Below are positions 1-13,351 of a stretch of 64,000 nt of DNA, piece by piece. Positions within the stretch are counted from its first letter, which is position 1; every line of letters begins with the position of its first letter. The DNA is from Solenopsis invicta (Eukaryota > Arthropoda > Insecta > Hymenoptera > Formicidae): the NCBI RefSeq assembly GCF_016802725.1, contig NC_052669.1:5447501-5511500 (forward strand), written 5' to 3'. The notes under the pieces were generated by a model. That model did no database searches. It had not been told where the DNA came from and saw nothing but the letters and a program-made list of their open reading frames with translations. A program made the translations under genes and the position numbers.

Positions 1-3000
1 GATCAGATCGATCATCGGGGACTACGATTTTTCACCTTGTCCAGTGTACATTCGCGAATGATACGAGGCGATATCGACTTTAAGTCGTGCAGAAAATAGA
101 GTGGCCCGCACCTCGCGGCCGATTTTATGAATGGCGCACCGTGGAAACTAGAGATAAAAAAAAAACAAGCCGTTCCACTCGCCCCCGCTTTGGGGGCAAG
201 GGAGAGCGTTCGTTTGCACCGCAACACCGAATTTTCTGTCCACCCAGTCTTCCAGCTCGTACAAACCGTACGTCACGATCCGCTGCGCGCGTTATCGAAT
301 GAACGAATGTTATATCGTTGCTTACGGCATTATCGGACTTGATGATTTCTTTCAAACATTTCGTTTCTTCTGCGCGATCTTTTCCGCTCGATTATACGAA
401 CTTTGAGCTCCTCCAGTTGCAATTTAGTTTCTTGCAGTAACTGTGACCAATCCTGATAATGCATAGGAATCTTTTCTATGATACTTATCGATCGCGTGAC
501 GCGATAAACGATCAGGTAAGCTGACTCAACAATATAGCGGCGCGATGAGAATTATATTTAACTTCCGGTTGCGCGGCGGGATAAATCGGTTCTATTGAAC
601 CAAAATCCGACAGCTTTCAAATATACCTGTTCCGAGCAGGCGCGAGGCGTCGTAAATACGTTGAGCAAATTTTCACTGAAATCTCAATTTTCAACACATG
701 TTTTATGTACCGCCAGTTACTAAACTTATAACTAAACGATCGATATATTTCTACTTTATGTTTGTATTTAATTTTTTTAATTTAACTTGTTGATTGTTTT
801 TCTTTAAATTTAAATATTTACATTAATTTACTATAAATAAATAAATATATATATATATAATTATATTTAAGTATATTATTTATATGAAAAAGTAGTTCTT
901 ACACAAATAACTCCAAGAAGTCGAAAATAATTTTCAACAATGCGCGAATAGCTATTATTTATTTTTAATTGATTCCTGTAATTTTTATAAACTTTAAATT
1001 TAACTAAAGAAGGACAGAAATACTCTATCTTATGTTATTCACAAGTATTTATTATTACGAATTTTAAAGTTTCATAAAAACTGAAGGAAGCAAATAAAAT
1101 TAAATAAACAAGTGACAATCGCTTGCGCATTGTCAAAAATAATATTCGATTCCTCGCTTTTCATTTAGTACATGTGCATACCCCGAACGTGGGTTGCGCG
1201 ACTTCTTTTTCGTGTATTCTTTTCTGCTGTCATCGCAACATTTTTGTTCCCGTGTTCGCCATGCTTTTTCAAGTACTCTCGAGACACGGTCGCTAATAAG
1301 ACGCTTCACGTTTCGACTTCATACTCTCTTCTTTACTCTGCCCTGATGCTTCATCCGCGTTTTTTTTACCGCGCTCAGCTTCAGTCCTTCAGACAGACGT
1401 TGCAGTCTCAACACCGATGTGAGACTCTTTAGCTATCGAGTACTCATCGCGCTCGGCTTGTTTTGTCGGAAATTATCCATCAGGAATGTTAATGGCGATG
1501 TCTGCGTGTATTCCGACCCAATATTTAGCAGTTCTGGCCAATGGCCGAGAAACGCATTAATGCAGATTGTCGCTATCACGCCGCGATGCGGTGAACTTCC
1601 CCGGCGAGATCGTTATACACGCTTCAACCCCCTCGCGCTTTCCCTCTGCATTTCTCTCTTTCTCTATGCCCGTTAGCATTCCCCCGTTTTACCATGGACA
1701 TCTCTCTCGCTCTATTTATTTTCCCCTCTCACTCTTCCAAAATTGATTCGCCCCAGGGAGTCGCGCGGCAGGCGTAAATCATCGAGAAAATTTGATTGCA
1801 CTCGTTTCGCGACACGCGCTCTTTTTTATGCTCAGCGTTACGTGTCAATTGGAAAATCAAGAGAAACTGAAACGATTGTTACAAATAGCGTGAAGATTGC
1901 ATTTGACGCAGCATTCTATGATGTTGTTAATTGGTTTGCTCTCGATAGGGCAGTCTGACCATTGTCAGCGGCAAATTATATCCGCTTTTCGTTATCCGAT
2001 ATTAATAATTTTTGAAATCCGGAAAAGTGCTTGTAGCGTAATAGAGTATAATACTGTTCTTGATTATTATTAATGAAGAGGGAAATTTGCAAAAATCACT
2101 AACACGCCCGTCACTGCGGATTTGTGTATGCACTAAAAATCAATATAATACGTTGGTGCTGATAAAATTATGACGCAGTGTCATGTGTCACTCGCGAAAA
2201 ATAATTTTTTATTTACCATATTTATTGTATAAGAATGATTATTATGAAGCACTTAATATCGTTTATTATAGGAGAGAGTTGCTAAATGTGTACCAATCGT
2301 CTAAATCATACCTCATCAGTATTTTATATTTTTGCTTAATTTATGCAACATTTAAATGCAAAAAGAGAAATGTGAAATAAATGAGAAATTACCAATGTGG
2401 ACAAAAAAATTTAATAAATTACTTCTTATTTTGTACGTGCCAATATTTTAAAAAGTGAGGTGCAATTGATGTTAATTTTTGTTCAATTTATGCAGCTGAT
2501 AATAAATTAATGTAACTGAAATTATAATTTTACATTAATTTTTTATATTTTCGCAAAAGATTAATTGTAGAATATTTTACATTTGTTCGGGATACATATA
2601 TTTGCAATTATTATAAAGATTAAATATTTTTATAAAATCTGTCATATTTCCTTGGATTGGACCGTCACAAATTTTATTACGATAAACAATATTAATGTAA
2701 GACTCATAAATGATAACTAGTAGAACTAATAATTGATGTGAAAAAAATAATAAAAATATGTTAATTGCAAAAATAAATTTCTCATTCAAAGCCAGTTTTA
2801 TTTCAACGTTCTTACCTTTTCATTATTTATTAATTATTAAATGTTTAATTTTTGCTTTGATAAATTAGTAATAAAATATAATTTTATTATATATTACTAT
2901 AAATATATTTAAATCGTATTAAAATAAATTTATAATTTAATAATGAAATTATTAATAAAAGAGTATTAGTTGACTGTTTCTTACATCTTTATTTTCATTA

Positions 3001-3300
3001 ATAAATTCGATACTTTCAAAGGCGATAAAAATTTTAAAAAACCCACATGTACGATTTAACCAACTATAGTCTACCATTTGTATTAACATGTTGCAATAAA
3101 GTTTATAATAAATTAATTTGTGAAGGTTAAACATTGTAGTAATAAGCTCTCGTCTTAAGCTACATGTAAATGTTTATTTACGTACAAATTAATATTAAAA
3201 AGAAAGTATGATAAAAAGTATCTCGAGTTTTACACATTTGCCAACTTTTTCCCATTCCTTGTAAAAAATCGATACTTAGTTTTACTTTGACTGTGATCTG
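1..3300. other. non-coding stretch, no gene recognised
   Basis: The first 660 bases are CpG-rich with overlapping short frames on both strands and no domain. 700-1130 and 1960-3300 are strongly AT-rich. A second CpG-rich patch at 1140-1960 has frames of 71-86 codons with no recognisable product. Nothing else is apparent. Confidence 0.6.
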
Positions 3301-3459
3301 TTCTCAGTTAATATCGATATCTGTGCAGCTTCCATACGACGCGGCACGCGCATTCAGCATAGGAATTCGATGCACCCGCCGAAAGTCTTGTGCACCTTGG
3401 GATAATTAAGTAAGCACAAAGTGTCGGGAGCATCTCGCTCGTCTCGTTTATAATTTCAG

Positions 3460-3545
3460 GACGGCGCTGAACGTGCAGCGTCACAAACGTCGGAACTAAC
3501 GGTGGACCGTCCGACTGAGAGAGTCGACAGCGGAAGATCCGTCAG
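3460..3545 (+). other. candidate exon or first-exon/promoter segment
   Basis: In a CpG-rich island, tttataatttcag precedes an 86-base stretch that ends in gtcag followed by the donor gtaaag. One frame is fully open (28 codons) and the other two contain stops. The same bases fit a TATA-like tttataat with a transcription start about 25-30 bases downstream, which would make this a non-coding first exon. No domain is recognisable. Confidence 0.22.
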
Positions 3546-4356
3546 GTAAAGAGACAGACGCGACACCGGAGATGCGCGTTGGGATACCGCGCGTCAAGTG
3601 AAATTATGCGAATCACGACGAACGATTGTCACCTTTGTTTAAGCGACTGCTCGCTTTTGCGCATCGCGTTGTCCGCGTCCGTTCCTCTTCGGATCGCCGG
3701 CCGCAGGACTACAGAGTGTTTTCCTCTCTGTATTCTGCTGGTGTGCTCTAATTGAATGAATCTCATATCTTTGTTACATAGCGACGGCAGTACCGTTGTA
3801 TCTCAATGTCCGGCACCGCATAATTCGGTCCCGCAGGCAGCGCGGACTTCGACGAAGGCAGTGGCGCAATCGCGAGCGTAGTTTTGCCAACCCTATATCA
3901 ACCGCTACGAATGCAAATTTCTCTCGGATCCTTGTTAATAACGCGGGAGAATCGATGTGTTTGATGGTATTTTGTAAAACGGATACCTATTGGTTTATGC
4001 TATTAGCTTACATTGTGCATTAATTCATACTAATAAACGATCCAGCAATTTTGCGCAAAATGTGAATATAAACAGAGAGAAAAATTTTATTAATATTCTA
4101 TCACGAGAAATTACATTTTTATTGGTATGATGCAAAATCCTCATTTAGACTAATAGAAATTTTCAAAAAAGAGAAATAGGATACCAATACACAATATTAC
4201 AATAACATGTCATTCTCGTTATTATAATTAGACATATTACATTATTTACAATGAAGATTTAAATCACTTTGAGCATCTAATGCATTTTAACAAGTGCAAT
4301 AATTATTGAGTACTTGTCATAATCATTTTTATAAATCATTTTTATGGATAAACTTT

Positions 4357-4626
4357 TAAATAAAGCTTACGGAAAGAATGACTTGAAGTATCTAAAAATT
4401 TATAATAGATATATAAGTCTGAAAATAATTTTGTTGGATTATTGAAAGAATTATGTAGGACGCTCAACAATGATAAATAATAAATACTACAAAAAAAATT
4501 TGACGTTCTAGAATTCACATTGAACCATATAATTATTTTGAGAGTTCACAACAAAGTTATTTTCAGATCCATATTTAGCTAAATTTTTCAATGATAAATC
4601 GTTCTTTCCGCGTAATTAAGCTTTAT
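4357..4626. mobile_element. palindromic MITE-like element, short form
   Basis: The ends are inverted: aaataaagcttacggaaaga on the left, and aataaagcttaattacgcgg then aaaga on the complemented right, with a 5-base indel. The interior has tctgaaaataattttgttgg on the left and ctgaaaataactttgttgtg on the complemented right. It is a fourth copy of the shared core. Confidence 0.7.
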
Positions 4627-5928
4627 TAGATATTAATATCATAATAATTACAAAATTGTGACTTTTAATAATCTGCTTTAATTATTTCAATTAATGCTTT
4701 ATGAGACGTATTTAACATAATGATAATGTATAAATAATACAGGTAATTTTGTGACATAATTATCCAAAATTCACGCGTAACGCGGAGTCTAATATACAAA
4801 TTAGAAAGAAAAGTAGATTACAAGGCAAAATGGCGAAGTACTAAAGGGCAAAAAGGGTTACTCTTCCGCCACGCACCTGCTTCACGTATCTGCGTCGCCG
4901 CAACCTCGACTAATGGCTGGCTAATTGGTGGAATGCAAATAAATACCCTCCGGCACTGCCGTGAGAGCCAACCACCTCTTGGGACTGGATCTATGAGAAT
5001 ATACTGCCTTTGGACATGCATTGCCACTTCGACGGCTTCGCGGTTTCACACTGCTATATAGATTTCATCTCGCGATGGATGGTGAATGATATCAAATAAT
5101 CGAATTTTGTCAAATGTTATATCTTAAACTTACAAAGAATAATAATTACGTTTCTAAGAAGTATATATCACATTATATATCATGTTGACATGTACAATTA
5201 CAAGAATAATTGTTTTTCCGAGTGCTCTTTTTAAGAGCCACTTATCGGCCACCCTATATTTGTCTTCGACCCCTTATGAAAAGCAATATTCCATTTGCCA
5301 CTCAATTAAAGTTATTCGGAACTAAAATAATCGAATAATTATTTTTACATTACTCATCGTTCGTGTCAGAGTGTGGCAGGTTATTGGATCGTTCATTTTC
5401 TTCTCTTATAAATTAAATGAACGTAAAATCTTGTATTTGTGAATGCAATTAAAAAGTGGCATTAATATTTAAACGTTTTATATATGGTACATATGTTTCC
5501 GCTACACTTCACCTACAGCCCTCCAGCCTCATTACAATATTCATCAGTCACAGGCCCTTCATTAAGGCCGAGAGATAAATGTGACCCGCAAGTGTCCAAA
5601 GTTTGCCGACCTTCCCGAGACTCACACTATACTGTCTAATATTAACACTCGCGTTATTACGATCCGGATGGCATAATCTTACGAAGTTTTCCATATAATC
5701 TTGCTGCCACGACACAAAATCTGAGAAAAGTTTACGGCATGGCGTTGCGATTAGATCAGTTTCCAACTACAGTTCCGAAAGGTCTGCGATTTCCGAACGC
5801 ATCTAAGTTTTACCATAGTTAAATAATCCAATATTTGCTGAAAATTCAATTAGACCTTTTTTGGCATTTGGTGAATCGATCAACGTAGCAGATTGCTAAA
5901 TAAATAACTTCACTGTACTTACTAAGTA

Positions 5929-6141
5929 GGAATTACTTGGAAAATTCAATACGTCGCTCCAAAGAACATGAATTAATTTTCCGATTTAGCTATTATGTCC
6001 ATTTTTTTTCTAGTAGAAAATTTTTTCCACTTAAAAAATTTTCATCTGATCCTATTATCAAAAAGAAAAAGAAATGGGCATAATAGCGGAAAATTAATTT
6101 ATGTTCTTTGAATTGACATATTGAATTTTTTAAGTAATGTA
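5929..6141. mobile_element. palindromic MITE-like element, unrelated arms
   Basis: Imperfect inverted repeats of about 75 bases flank a 60-base centre. The left arm reads attacttggaaaattcaata, then caaagaacatgaattaattt and tccg, then attatgtcc. The right arm, complemented, reads attacttaaaaaattcaata, caaagaacataaattaattt, tccg and attatgccc. The arms do not match the 24 kb family. It has no coding capacity. Confidence 0.65.
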
Positions 6142-6310
6142 CGAGATCCTAAAATGATTTACGCAATCTAGCTTCGAGCAAAACAGCTATATTTGGCATC
6201 ACCTCCGCGTCACGCTCGCTCGCAGCCGGCTCTCTCTCCTCTTATTTCGATCGAAACGCGTTGCCGGATGCAACGGCGACGGCAACTACTGCCGCAGTCG
6301 GCATAGAACG

Positions 6311-6318
6311 TGACGTCA
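6311..6318. promoter_or_regulatory. palindromic CRE (TGACGTCA)
   Basis: A full CREB/ATF consensus lies inside the CpG-rich island 6180-6660, with an octamer-like ATGCAAAT a few bases downstream (6323-6330). It could mark a promoter. No first exon is recognisable. Confidence 0.3.
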
Positions 6319-7896
6319 GCGAATGCAAATCTCGTCTTTTATCGCCGGTCTCGCAGGTCGGTCGGTTGAAATTCTTCTCGAATCCATGCGAATGCAGTTC
6401 TGGCGGCGACAATGGCGGCGGCGCGACGGCGATGAACTCGATCGTGCTCGATCGTTCGAGAACACGTCGTAAAGTAGAGAATCGATTTGGAACTATCGGG
6501 CAATTTCCACAGCGACAGGACGTTTTTTTCGACTGATCGCCCGGGGCCACTCAAGATCGCGCACCCTCAAGCGATACCATCGCGTCATGGCGTTTGCACG
6601 TCTCTCTAACCGCGCGGATAATAGTGGAAAGATACGCTTTTACAATACATTTTTCGCTATAAAAATTTCAATCGCCATAAATGGATCCAGTGACGAGTGA
6701 ATCTGTCATTTTGGCTCGAGTACACGAGCGCACGATTTCTTTCTCGCTCTCCTCGTTTTTTGCCTCATTTTCTCTTACTTTATATTTTATTCTCGAGAGA
6801 AAAAAAATAACACATAACAATGTATGCAATACGCAAATATTGTATAATCTGCAAATTATTTGCTTTCTTTTTTGCTCTTTTTAAAAATCCGATTTACGGT
6901 CCTTTTATTCTCATTTGCGAAGATGCGCTTAAGATAAATGGCGGTATGCGAAAATAGAATGTCAAGATCAGGATTATCGTAAATTACGCGGTCTTAACGA
7001 ATAAAGACGAGACGGTGTTATCTCAGTAAGTAGCAATAATGGTAGAAAATATATCAGCTTTTGTGCTGCATACGAATGCATACATATGTGTTTTTTCTTT
7101 GTAGAGCAAATGGAAATTAGAAACGGCGTTTTTATACTAATTTGTGAGAGAGAGAAAAAAACACAGTTTGTTTCCTGCAGTACCTGTTTTGCCTGTTAAT
7201 CAACGCCAGGGATTAACGTAGTTAATTCCAGGATTATACACGCGCAGAGAGCTATAACAATAATAGTCTCAGTGGAAAATTTTGCGAGTAGCTTAGAATA
7301 CTCGTGCATTTTATTATCCCTAATGCTCGTGAATTTGTTAATTTCATTTCGCAGGTGCCGAACACCGATATACTCAGCACACATGCTCATTTTATGCAAG
7401 ATATAATTTAATTTACACGAGGCTTTATATAACATCACTTTAAAAATGCATACGCATTACAGGAAACAATGCTCGCGCGTAATTAAACAAACAAAATGAT
7501 GGCAATCATGGGGATTGAAGAATGTATGTGATATAAATTGAAATTTGCAAATTATATCATCATTGGACCGAATCCAATATTCAGTGATAAATAATAAATT
7601 ACATTGATAACGTTTAGCAAACAAGTGCGCCATGCATTTTCAACGCGCCCGGTACAATTGGCATCCAAAGCGGAATTACGTTTGTGACGCTTAATTTACA
7701 CCTGTCTAGAGCTACAAAATTTGGTGGTTATATTTAATCGGATATACCATGTATGTGAAAAGGAAGGCATTTTATGCCTATAGTGTATTCCTCTTTCGGT
7801 TTTGCATTTGACACAAATGTTTACTCGAATACACATGAGCATTGGTATAATCAAGGAACGTTATTGCAATTTTTATTTGACACAAATTATTTCTCT

Positions 7897-7924
7897 CCCC
7901 CCCCCCCCTCTCTCTCTCTCTCTC
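7897..7924. repeat. poly-C followed by (TC)n
   Basis: Twelve C bases are followed directly by eight TC units. Confidence 0.95.
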
Positions 7925-10409
7925 ATTTCTATTATTTTGATGTCCAGTATTTTCTTGCAAATATATATTCTTGTATTTGCTCAGAGATACTGTTTATAAA
8001 ATAATTATTTTCCTTTTTATTTCTCCTCCTTTTATTTCCTCCTTTCTGTATTTTCTTCCCCTTTGTCCTAGATACTCTCTCTCTTTAACATCGGACACTC
8101 TTTCACCTGCAATGCAGAACCCGCGGTATGTCCACGGAATCATCGGACGTTGTGCCACTGTAGAAGAGATTATTGTCGCCGGCGAAAAGTTTCAAATTCC
8201 AAAGGCACAATAGCTCAATTCGGCCGCTATCGGTTTTAATATCTTTCTAACCGCGAGCGCGCGTTCGTCAATTATTTTTCGGGCGGACGTGTATCGATCG
8301 CGCGAGATATGAAAACTGTCGGCGCGTATCGGCGCGGCGACGTGCCGTATGTCGTGCTTTGTAACGCGTCGCCTCCAATTTTTCGGCGCGCTCTCGATCC
8401 GTGCGGAACGAGATCAAAGGTGTCACTCGCCGTTACAATAATTCCGGCCATCGTCGACGGCATCGGCGCGCGCTATCGACGGCGACTATCGACCAATAGA
8501 TTCGATGGCGCCTCCCCCCCTCTCCCTTTCGTTTCCAATGTGCGTACAATTTATCCATCCGTTTCTTTATATCGATATTTTTTATTATTTCTGTGGCTTA
8601 TCGACACGTCATATGTTACTGTGCGCGAATGATGAAGGATTTAAAATATTTCTTGCTCGAAGCGCACGATATATTATTGTGAATGTAAAGTTTTATTGAA
8701 TCAAACAAGATTGATAAACTACATGTATATATACTTAATCATGTGTATGTTTATTTAATTGTAAACTCTCATGTTAGCATATTGTAGCGATTTATTCGCA
8801 AATACGGAATCTGTTTGCAAATATCCTTTTTATATAAAAGCCAATCATTCGGCGTGTTTCAAATCCGATATCGATCGATCTTCGAGTTTCTGTGCTCTGA
8901 ACCGCTCATCGGGAAATGCGCGTGAACGGAGCGAAACTTGGCGTACGCCATCGACACGCGAACGAAATTGAAGCGAAACAGCTTGACGCCCTCGAACGAG
9001 AAACCAAGTCTCAGTATTCTCGATTACCTCTGTCGTCGCTAAAATTGCTGACGTCGCAGGCCGCCACGTCACTTCGAAGCTATCGATGTTTCACCAACAA
9101 AAAAAAAAGAGATTAACGGTCACTGCTTTTTCCGTCATATAGAATCGCAATCACGAGAAGGGATGATCCAGCGATTTTTTTCCGGGGATTCCGTACGAGT
9201 ATGTCGTCCTAAAATACAGGTAAAGCGCGAATCAGAATGCGGCAAGCCGGTGTGGCCGAGATCGCGGACGAGAGGTCGAGGGGTCGTTGGCTGCCCTTTG
9301 TGCGCTGCGAAACTAGATTGCTCGACTGTCAATAGCAGAATAATTGAAAGACGCGAGCTTAATTAGTACTACGGCCAAGTCCTGGCTTCTACCGAGATTA
9401 TTTTGAGCCGCTGGAACGAAGGGAAGGATGAAACATGTACCGGACGCGCGAGAGAGGCGAGGAAGTCACAGGCGCAGGTGAAACCGGAAAAAAATTGACC
9501 TTACGACTTTTAACGCTTCACGTTTCTCAGCGCGGACACCGCGCCGGCAGTCGAAAACGTGTCGAGAATACTGGAAAACAGGATACGGCGAATAATAGAG
9601 AGATCAGACAGGTACGGGGTGACGTGTAAATATATACGAAAGCACTTTATCATTTCCGATTGTCGACTAATAGCCTTGAGATATTTCTAACAAGTCGCAG
9701 TAAATTAAACTGATCAGCAAGCGCGAACGTCAATAGTCATGGGCACAAATAAAAAGTATTTGATGATTTTATAGGACCGTTACAGCATCTCAAGAAATTT
9801 ATTTTGAATATTTCTTCTTTAACGTATGTGTGTGTATGTTTTATATCAATGTTTTTTTTTTCTTTACAATTAGAGTATATATGATGGAGCGTGTAAAATC
9901 ACTTATATGAGACGTAATGTAATGGGACATGACACAATGTCCACATGTGATACGAAGAAAATATCTCTTGGCGTGACCCCTCGAATCAATTCGCTTAGAT
10001 ATGAATCGCGTTGCGTGTAAATGATATTTTTTTTACACTTTCTTCTATACCAAGCTTTTTCCAGCTATATAATTAAAAAAAAGATTTCCACATATATACG
10101 ACACACTGTACATAATGTCTCGTACCAGGTTCTTTGCCGAGTTAAGTTGTCTCTACTATTTTGCCTTTTTTGTTTTTTGATAATCTCGGTAATTTCATTA
10201 ATGAAATTTCATCAAGCAGATTTCTATTCGACGTGCGCTTTTCTTTTATCCGAACGTATCGTATGGTAAGATCCTTTCCTTCGATACGACACGTATGTTT
10301 GTTCTGTATTACTTTCTGTTTTTTCATTTTTCAGAATACAGATTAAGTAGGTTTATTCCCAGAATTTTTTTTTTACAGACACAGATCCGCTAATTTGTCT
10401 AAATCTTGC

Positions 10410-10626
10410 ACTGAGAAAAAAAGTTGTTTACTCGACAAAATTTTTTAATTTGATTAAATTTCTTTAGCTCAAGCGCTTAAGTTAAATATATGTGTGACTC
10501 AGTTAATTATGCAAATGTTTAAATTGAAGTTTAAATATTTTATGTGTTTAAGTTAAATACTAGACCTGAAAAATTTTATTTGAGTTGAAAAGTTTAGTCA
10601 AGTTAACAACGTTTTTTTTCTCAGTA
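10410..10626. mobile_element. MITE-like element with CTGAGAAAAAA termini
   Basis: It begins actgagaaaaaaagttgttt and ends, complemented, actgagaaaaaaaacgttgt. Weaker symmetry continues inward for about 50 bases (aattttttaatttgatta against the complemented tail aacttttcaactcaaata). At about 217 bases, without an open frame, it fits a non-autonomous DNA element. Confidence 0.6.
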
Positions 10627-11687
10627 TGTAAAAAAACCGACACAACTTATATTATTATTAATTTTTCATCAATTTATGCATATATAAATTAACATTGTAA
10701 AGTTATAATGCTGTTGTAAATATTTAAACTATATCATGAATACGAGAATAATTAATAGAAGAATATGTTTAAACCGTATTGTGCTTATTGACCTTCGTGC
10801 ACGTTGATCAACTTAATTTACTGCAATTTATCAAAAATGTCTGAAGGCTATTAGCCGATAATAAAAAATGACAATTGCACCGTGTTACGATAATCCTTGC
10901 TTTCACGCACGTACACGAAAACAATTGCAGCCATCTCGATCATGTTGCCGGAGTTCCCAGGATTGTCGCGTACGCGAGGACAGGAGTGGAATTCTCAAAC
11001 CGACCATATTCGCCGCAGGTTCCCGCTACGTGATGGAGTTAAGAAATTCGGCGCATCGACCCGTCGGAATCGGATCGCCAACGGCAGTTTACAAATTCCG
11101 TGCGCCCCGCGGCATCAGATTTAAGGGGGACTCGCTGAATCGGATCTGAGCTCGCCGATATTCCGCGACAATTTTCCGCGACGTATTGCGTTATGTTTAA
11201 CGTAATCGGTTTGTCGTTTTGTAATTTGCGAACCTAATTAGCGTGTGTACCATTGCGACGCGCTAGTCTCGTTCGATGCAGCTTTTCGTGCAAGCGTTGA
11301 GGAAATCAGCTTACCGTCGTGTTATTTCTATTACGACTAGTCTCCGGCCCGGGCGAAACATGGAGAGCGAGATGGAACCTTGGAAAATCGTTAACTTCTC
11401 CCGAGGTGTTTCGCGACATTTATCACACGGAGAAACTGAAATTCATTTTAGAACGGTCGCGAGCGACGAAAGTTAGATAACTAGATGGATAGCTGTATTA
11501 CGCGCCGGAGACGCGCGTCCCGATCACCGTTGATCTCCCCGTGATTGGAAAATCGTTACAAGAACAAAATCCAAATGAAGATATTTTGATTCTAAACTTG
11601 ACTTTACTCTTATATAAAATATAGAATAATGTATGATACGAAATATATTACGAAAAAAACTGGAAATTTTAATTTTTTAATAAGGTA

Positions 11688-11933
11688 ACTGCGCGGAAAA
11701 AATAACTTTGTTAAAGTATCTGAACATTTAGCTGGATATAGATCTGAAAATAATTTTATTGGACCAAATGTATTGATCCTTCAAAATATTTATGAGCAAT
11801 ACTGTAAAAAATTTTTACATTCTAGCAATCAGTTTGAGTCCAACATAATTATTTTGGCGCTTTAAAAAAATCATATTCAGATCTGTATCTAGCTAAATTT
11901 TTAGAAGATACTTTAGCAAATTCTTTCGCATGT
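11688..11933. mobile_element. palindromic MITE-like element, short form
   Basis: The left arm contains aaagtatctgaacatttagc and agatctgaaaataatttt. The reverse-complemented right arm contains aaagtatcttctaaaaattt, agctagatacagatctgaa and a matching tail. The ends have gcggaaaaa on the left and gcgaaagaa on the right when complemented. It is the same core family as the copies at 4.4, 21.5 and 24 kb, and more diverged than the 24 kb copy. Confidence 0.7.
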
Positions 11934-13285
11934 ACTCGTATGTACCCAATATGGCCTACTTGCTGTTTCTAAGTAATTACATGGTGGATTGAACAAATAA
12001 CGCTAGTACGTTGTACAGGCTGTTAACGTGACTTGTTTGCAACAGTTGCCTACTCAGTTTGTGTATTCTGTTGTTAACAGTGATGTCAAAAGTAAAATTG
12101 TCGTGATTGTGTCCTTCATGATCTAATATTGCGTAGGAAAATTACTGCTTTTTATAACTATCAAGATGGTTATTAATCTCTATATTGTTGTAACTTTATA
12201 TTTATACTTTACAACGCTATATTTAATTTCTATTTTTTTTGTAACTGCTTGCTTATAAAAAAGAGGAAACTTTTTGTAATATAGAACCAATATAGTCTAG
12301 ATCAATAATGGGAACACGTATCGATTGTAATGTTTTTTTCGGTGCTCTTATTATTTCAGATCATAAATTTTACTCTACTTACTAAACTGTGATTCATAAG
12401 CCATGGGTTTAAAAGAGAGAAGATAAGTCAATTGTTTATTTAATGAATTGTTCACAAAAATGTTCTTTGTGTAATTTTATATGTCAATGTGTCAATAAAT
12501 ATGTCGACATGTTAATAAAGTTATAAAATTATAAATGTAAATTAGATCATTTTATGAATCTTATTCGTCAATTTATTGTCACAAAAAATATTAAAAAATA
12601 GAAAAATGGATACATTTTTCTAACATTTTTTAATACGACTTAAAAAGTACTTTTTTTAAAAATCTTCACTGCAACCACATAAACATTTGAAATCATACAA
12701 TATTTTAATTTAACGTTTAAAATGTTTCCTACTTTGAATCTAACTGTCAGTTTTAATTCTGAACTAAAAAAATTAGAAAAAATTGCAAAGCTTAAGTAGA
12801 GCGTATAGGGTACAGTTATATTATAATTTTTTGTATAATGCATTATAAAAAAATAAAATTTTATGAAAATATTAAAACGAGATACGTCAATATTTGATTT
12901 AGAATTTTAGACAACATTCAAAACGCATGTTAATAAAATATGATGGATAACAAGTATATTTATTCTATGAAAAGCTGGTCACTCCTGACCGTTTACTTGG
13001 GGACTATTATTATTTTTTGCGAGAGAAAACTCAATTACCGGATGGTCGCAGAATAGCCTGTAAGAACTGTTTACCTACGGCTTACCGAAGAGTTATGATA
13101 TACCGTTCCATAAGCCGAATGAGAACGTTAAGGGAAATACTATTCGAAAGATCGCGCGGCGCGATCTGCAATCGATCGTCCGTTTCCTATCTCGTCGCAC
13201 ATCTGACAAATCTATCGAGACCCTCGAGGAAGAACTTTGGCGCGCGCCATTGATTCGCGTGCGCGTAATTCTTTCTTCGCGCATC

Positions 13286-13297
13286 TACACACACACA

Positions 13298-13345
<48 letters not shown>

Positions 13346-13351
13346 CACACA
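13286..13351. repeat. (AC)n microsatellite
   Basis: About 65 bases of AC repeat, interrupted by one extra C and one CG. It creates long low-complexity open frames on both strands that are not genes. Confidence 0.98.

Larger units (their letters stand above)
3546..8230. other. non-coding stretch with two MITE-like elements and a CpG island
   Basis: Apart from the elements at 4357-4626 and 5929-6141, the notable part is the CpG-rich block at 6180-6660. It is open on both strands (102 codons minus, 91 codons plus) with low-complexity Ala/Arg/Thr content. The rest is AT-rich. The frames at 5548-5766 and 7196-7438 (minus) show no family resemblance. Confidence 0.55.
8231..13000. other. non-coding stretch, alternating CpG-rich and AT-rich DNA
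   Basis: CpG-rich blocks at 8230-8520, 8850-9640 and 10860-11560 carry short overlapping frames with no recognisable domain. The 8850-9640 block has donor-like sites on plus (acag/gtaaag at 9219, gacag/gtacgg at 9611), which could belong to unrecognised first exons. 9640-10860 and 11560-13000 are AT-rich and hold the elements at 10410-10626 and 11688-11933. Confidence 0.5.
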
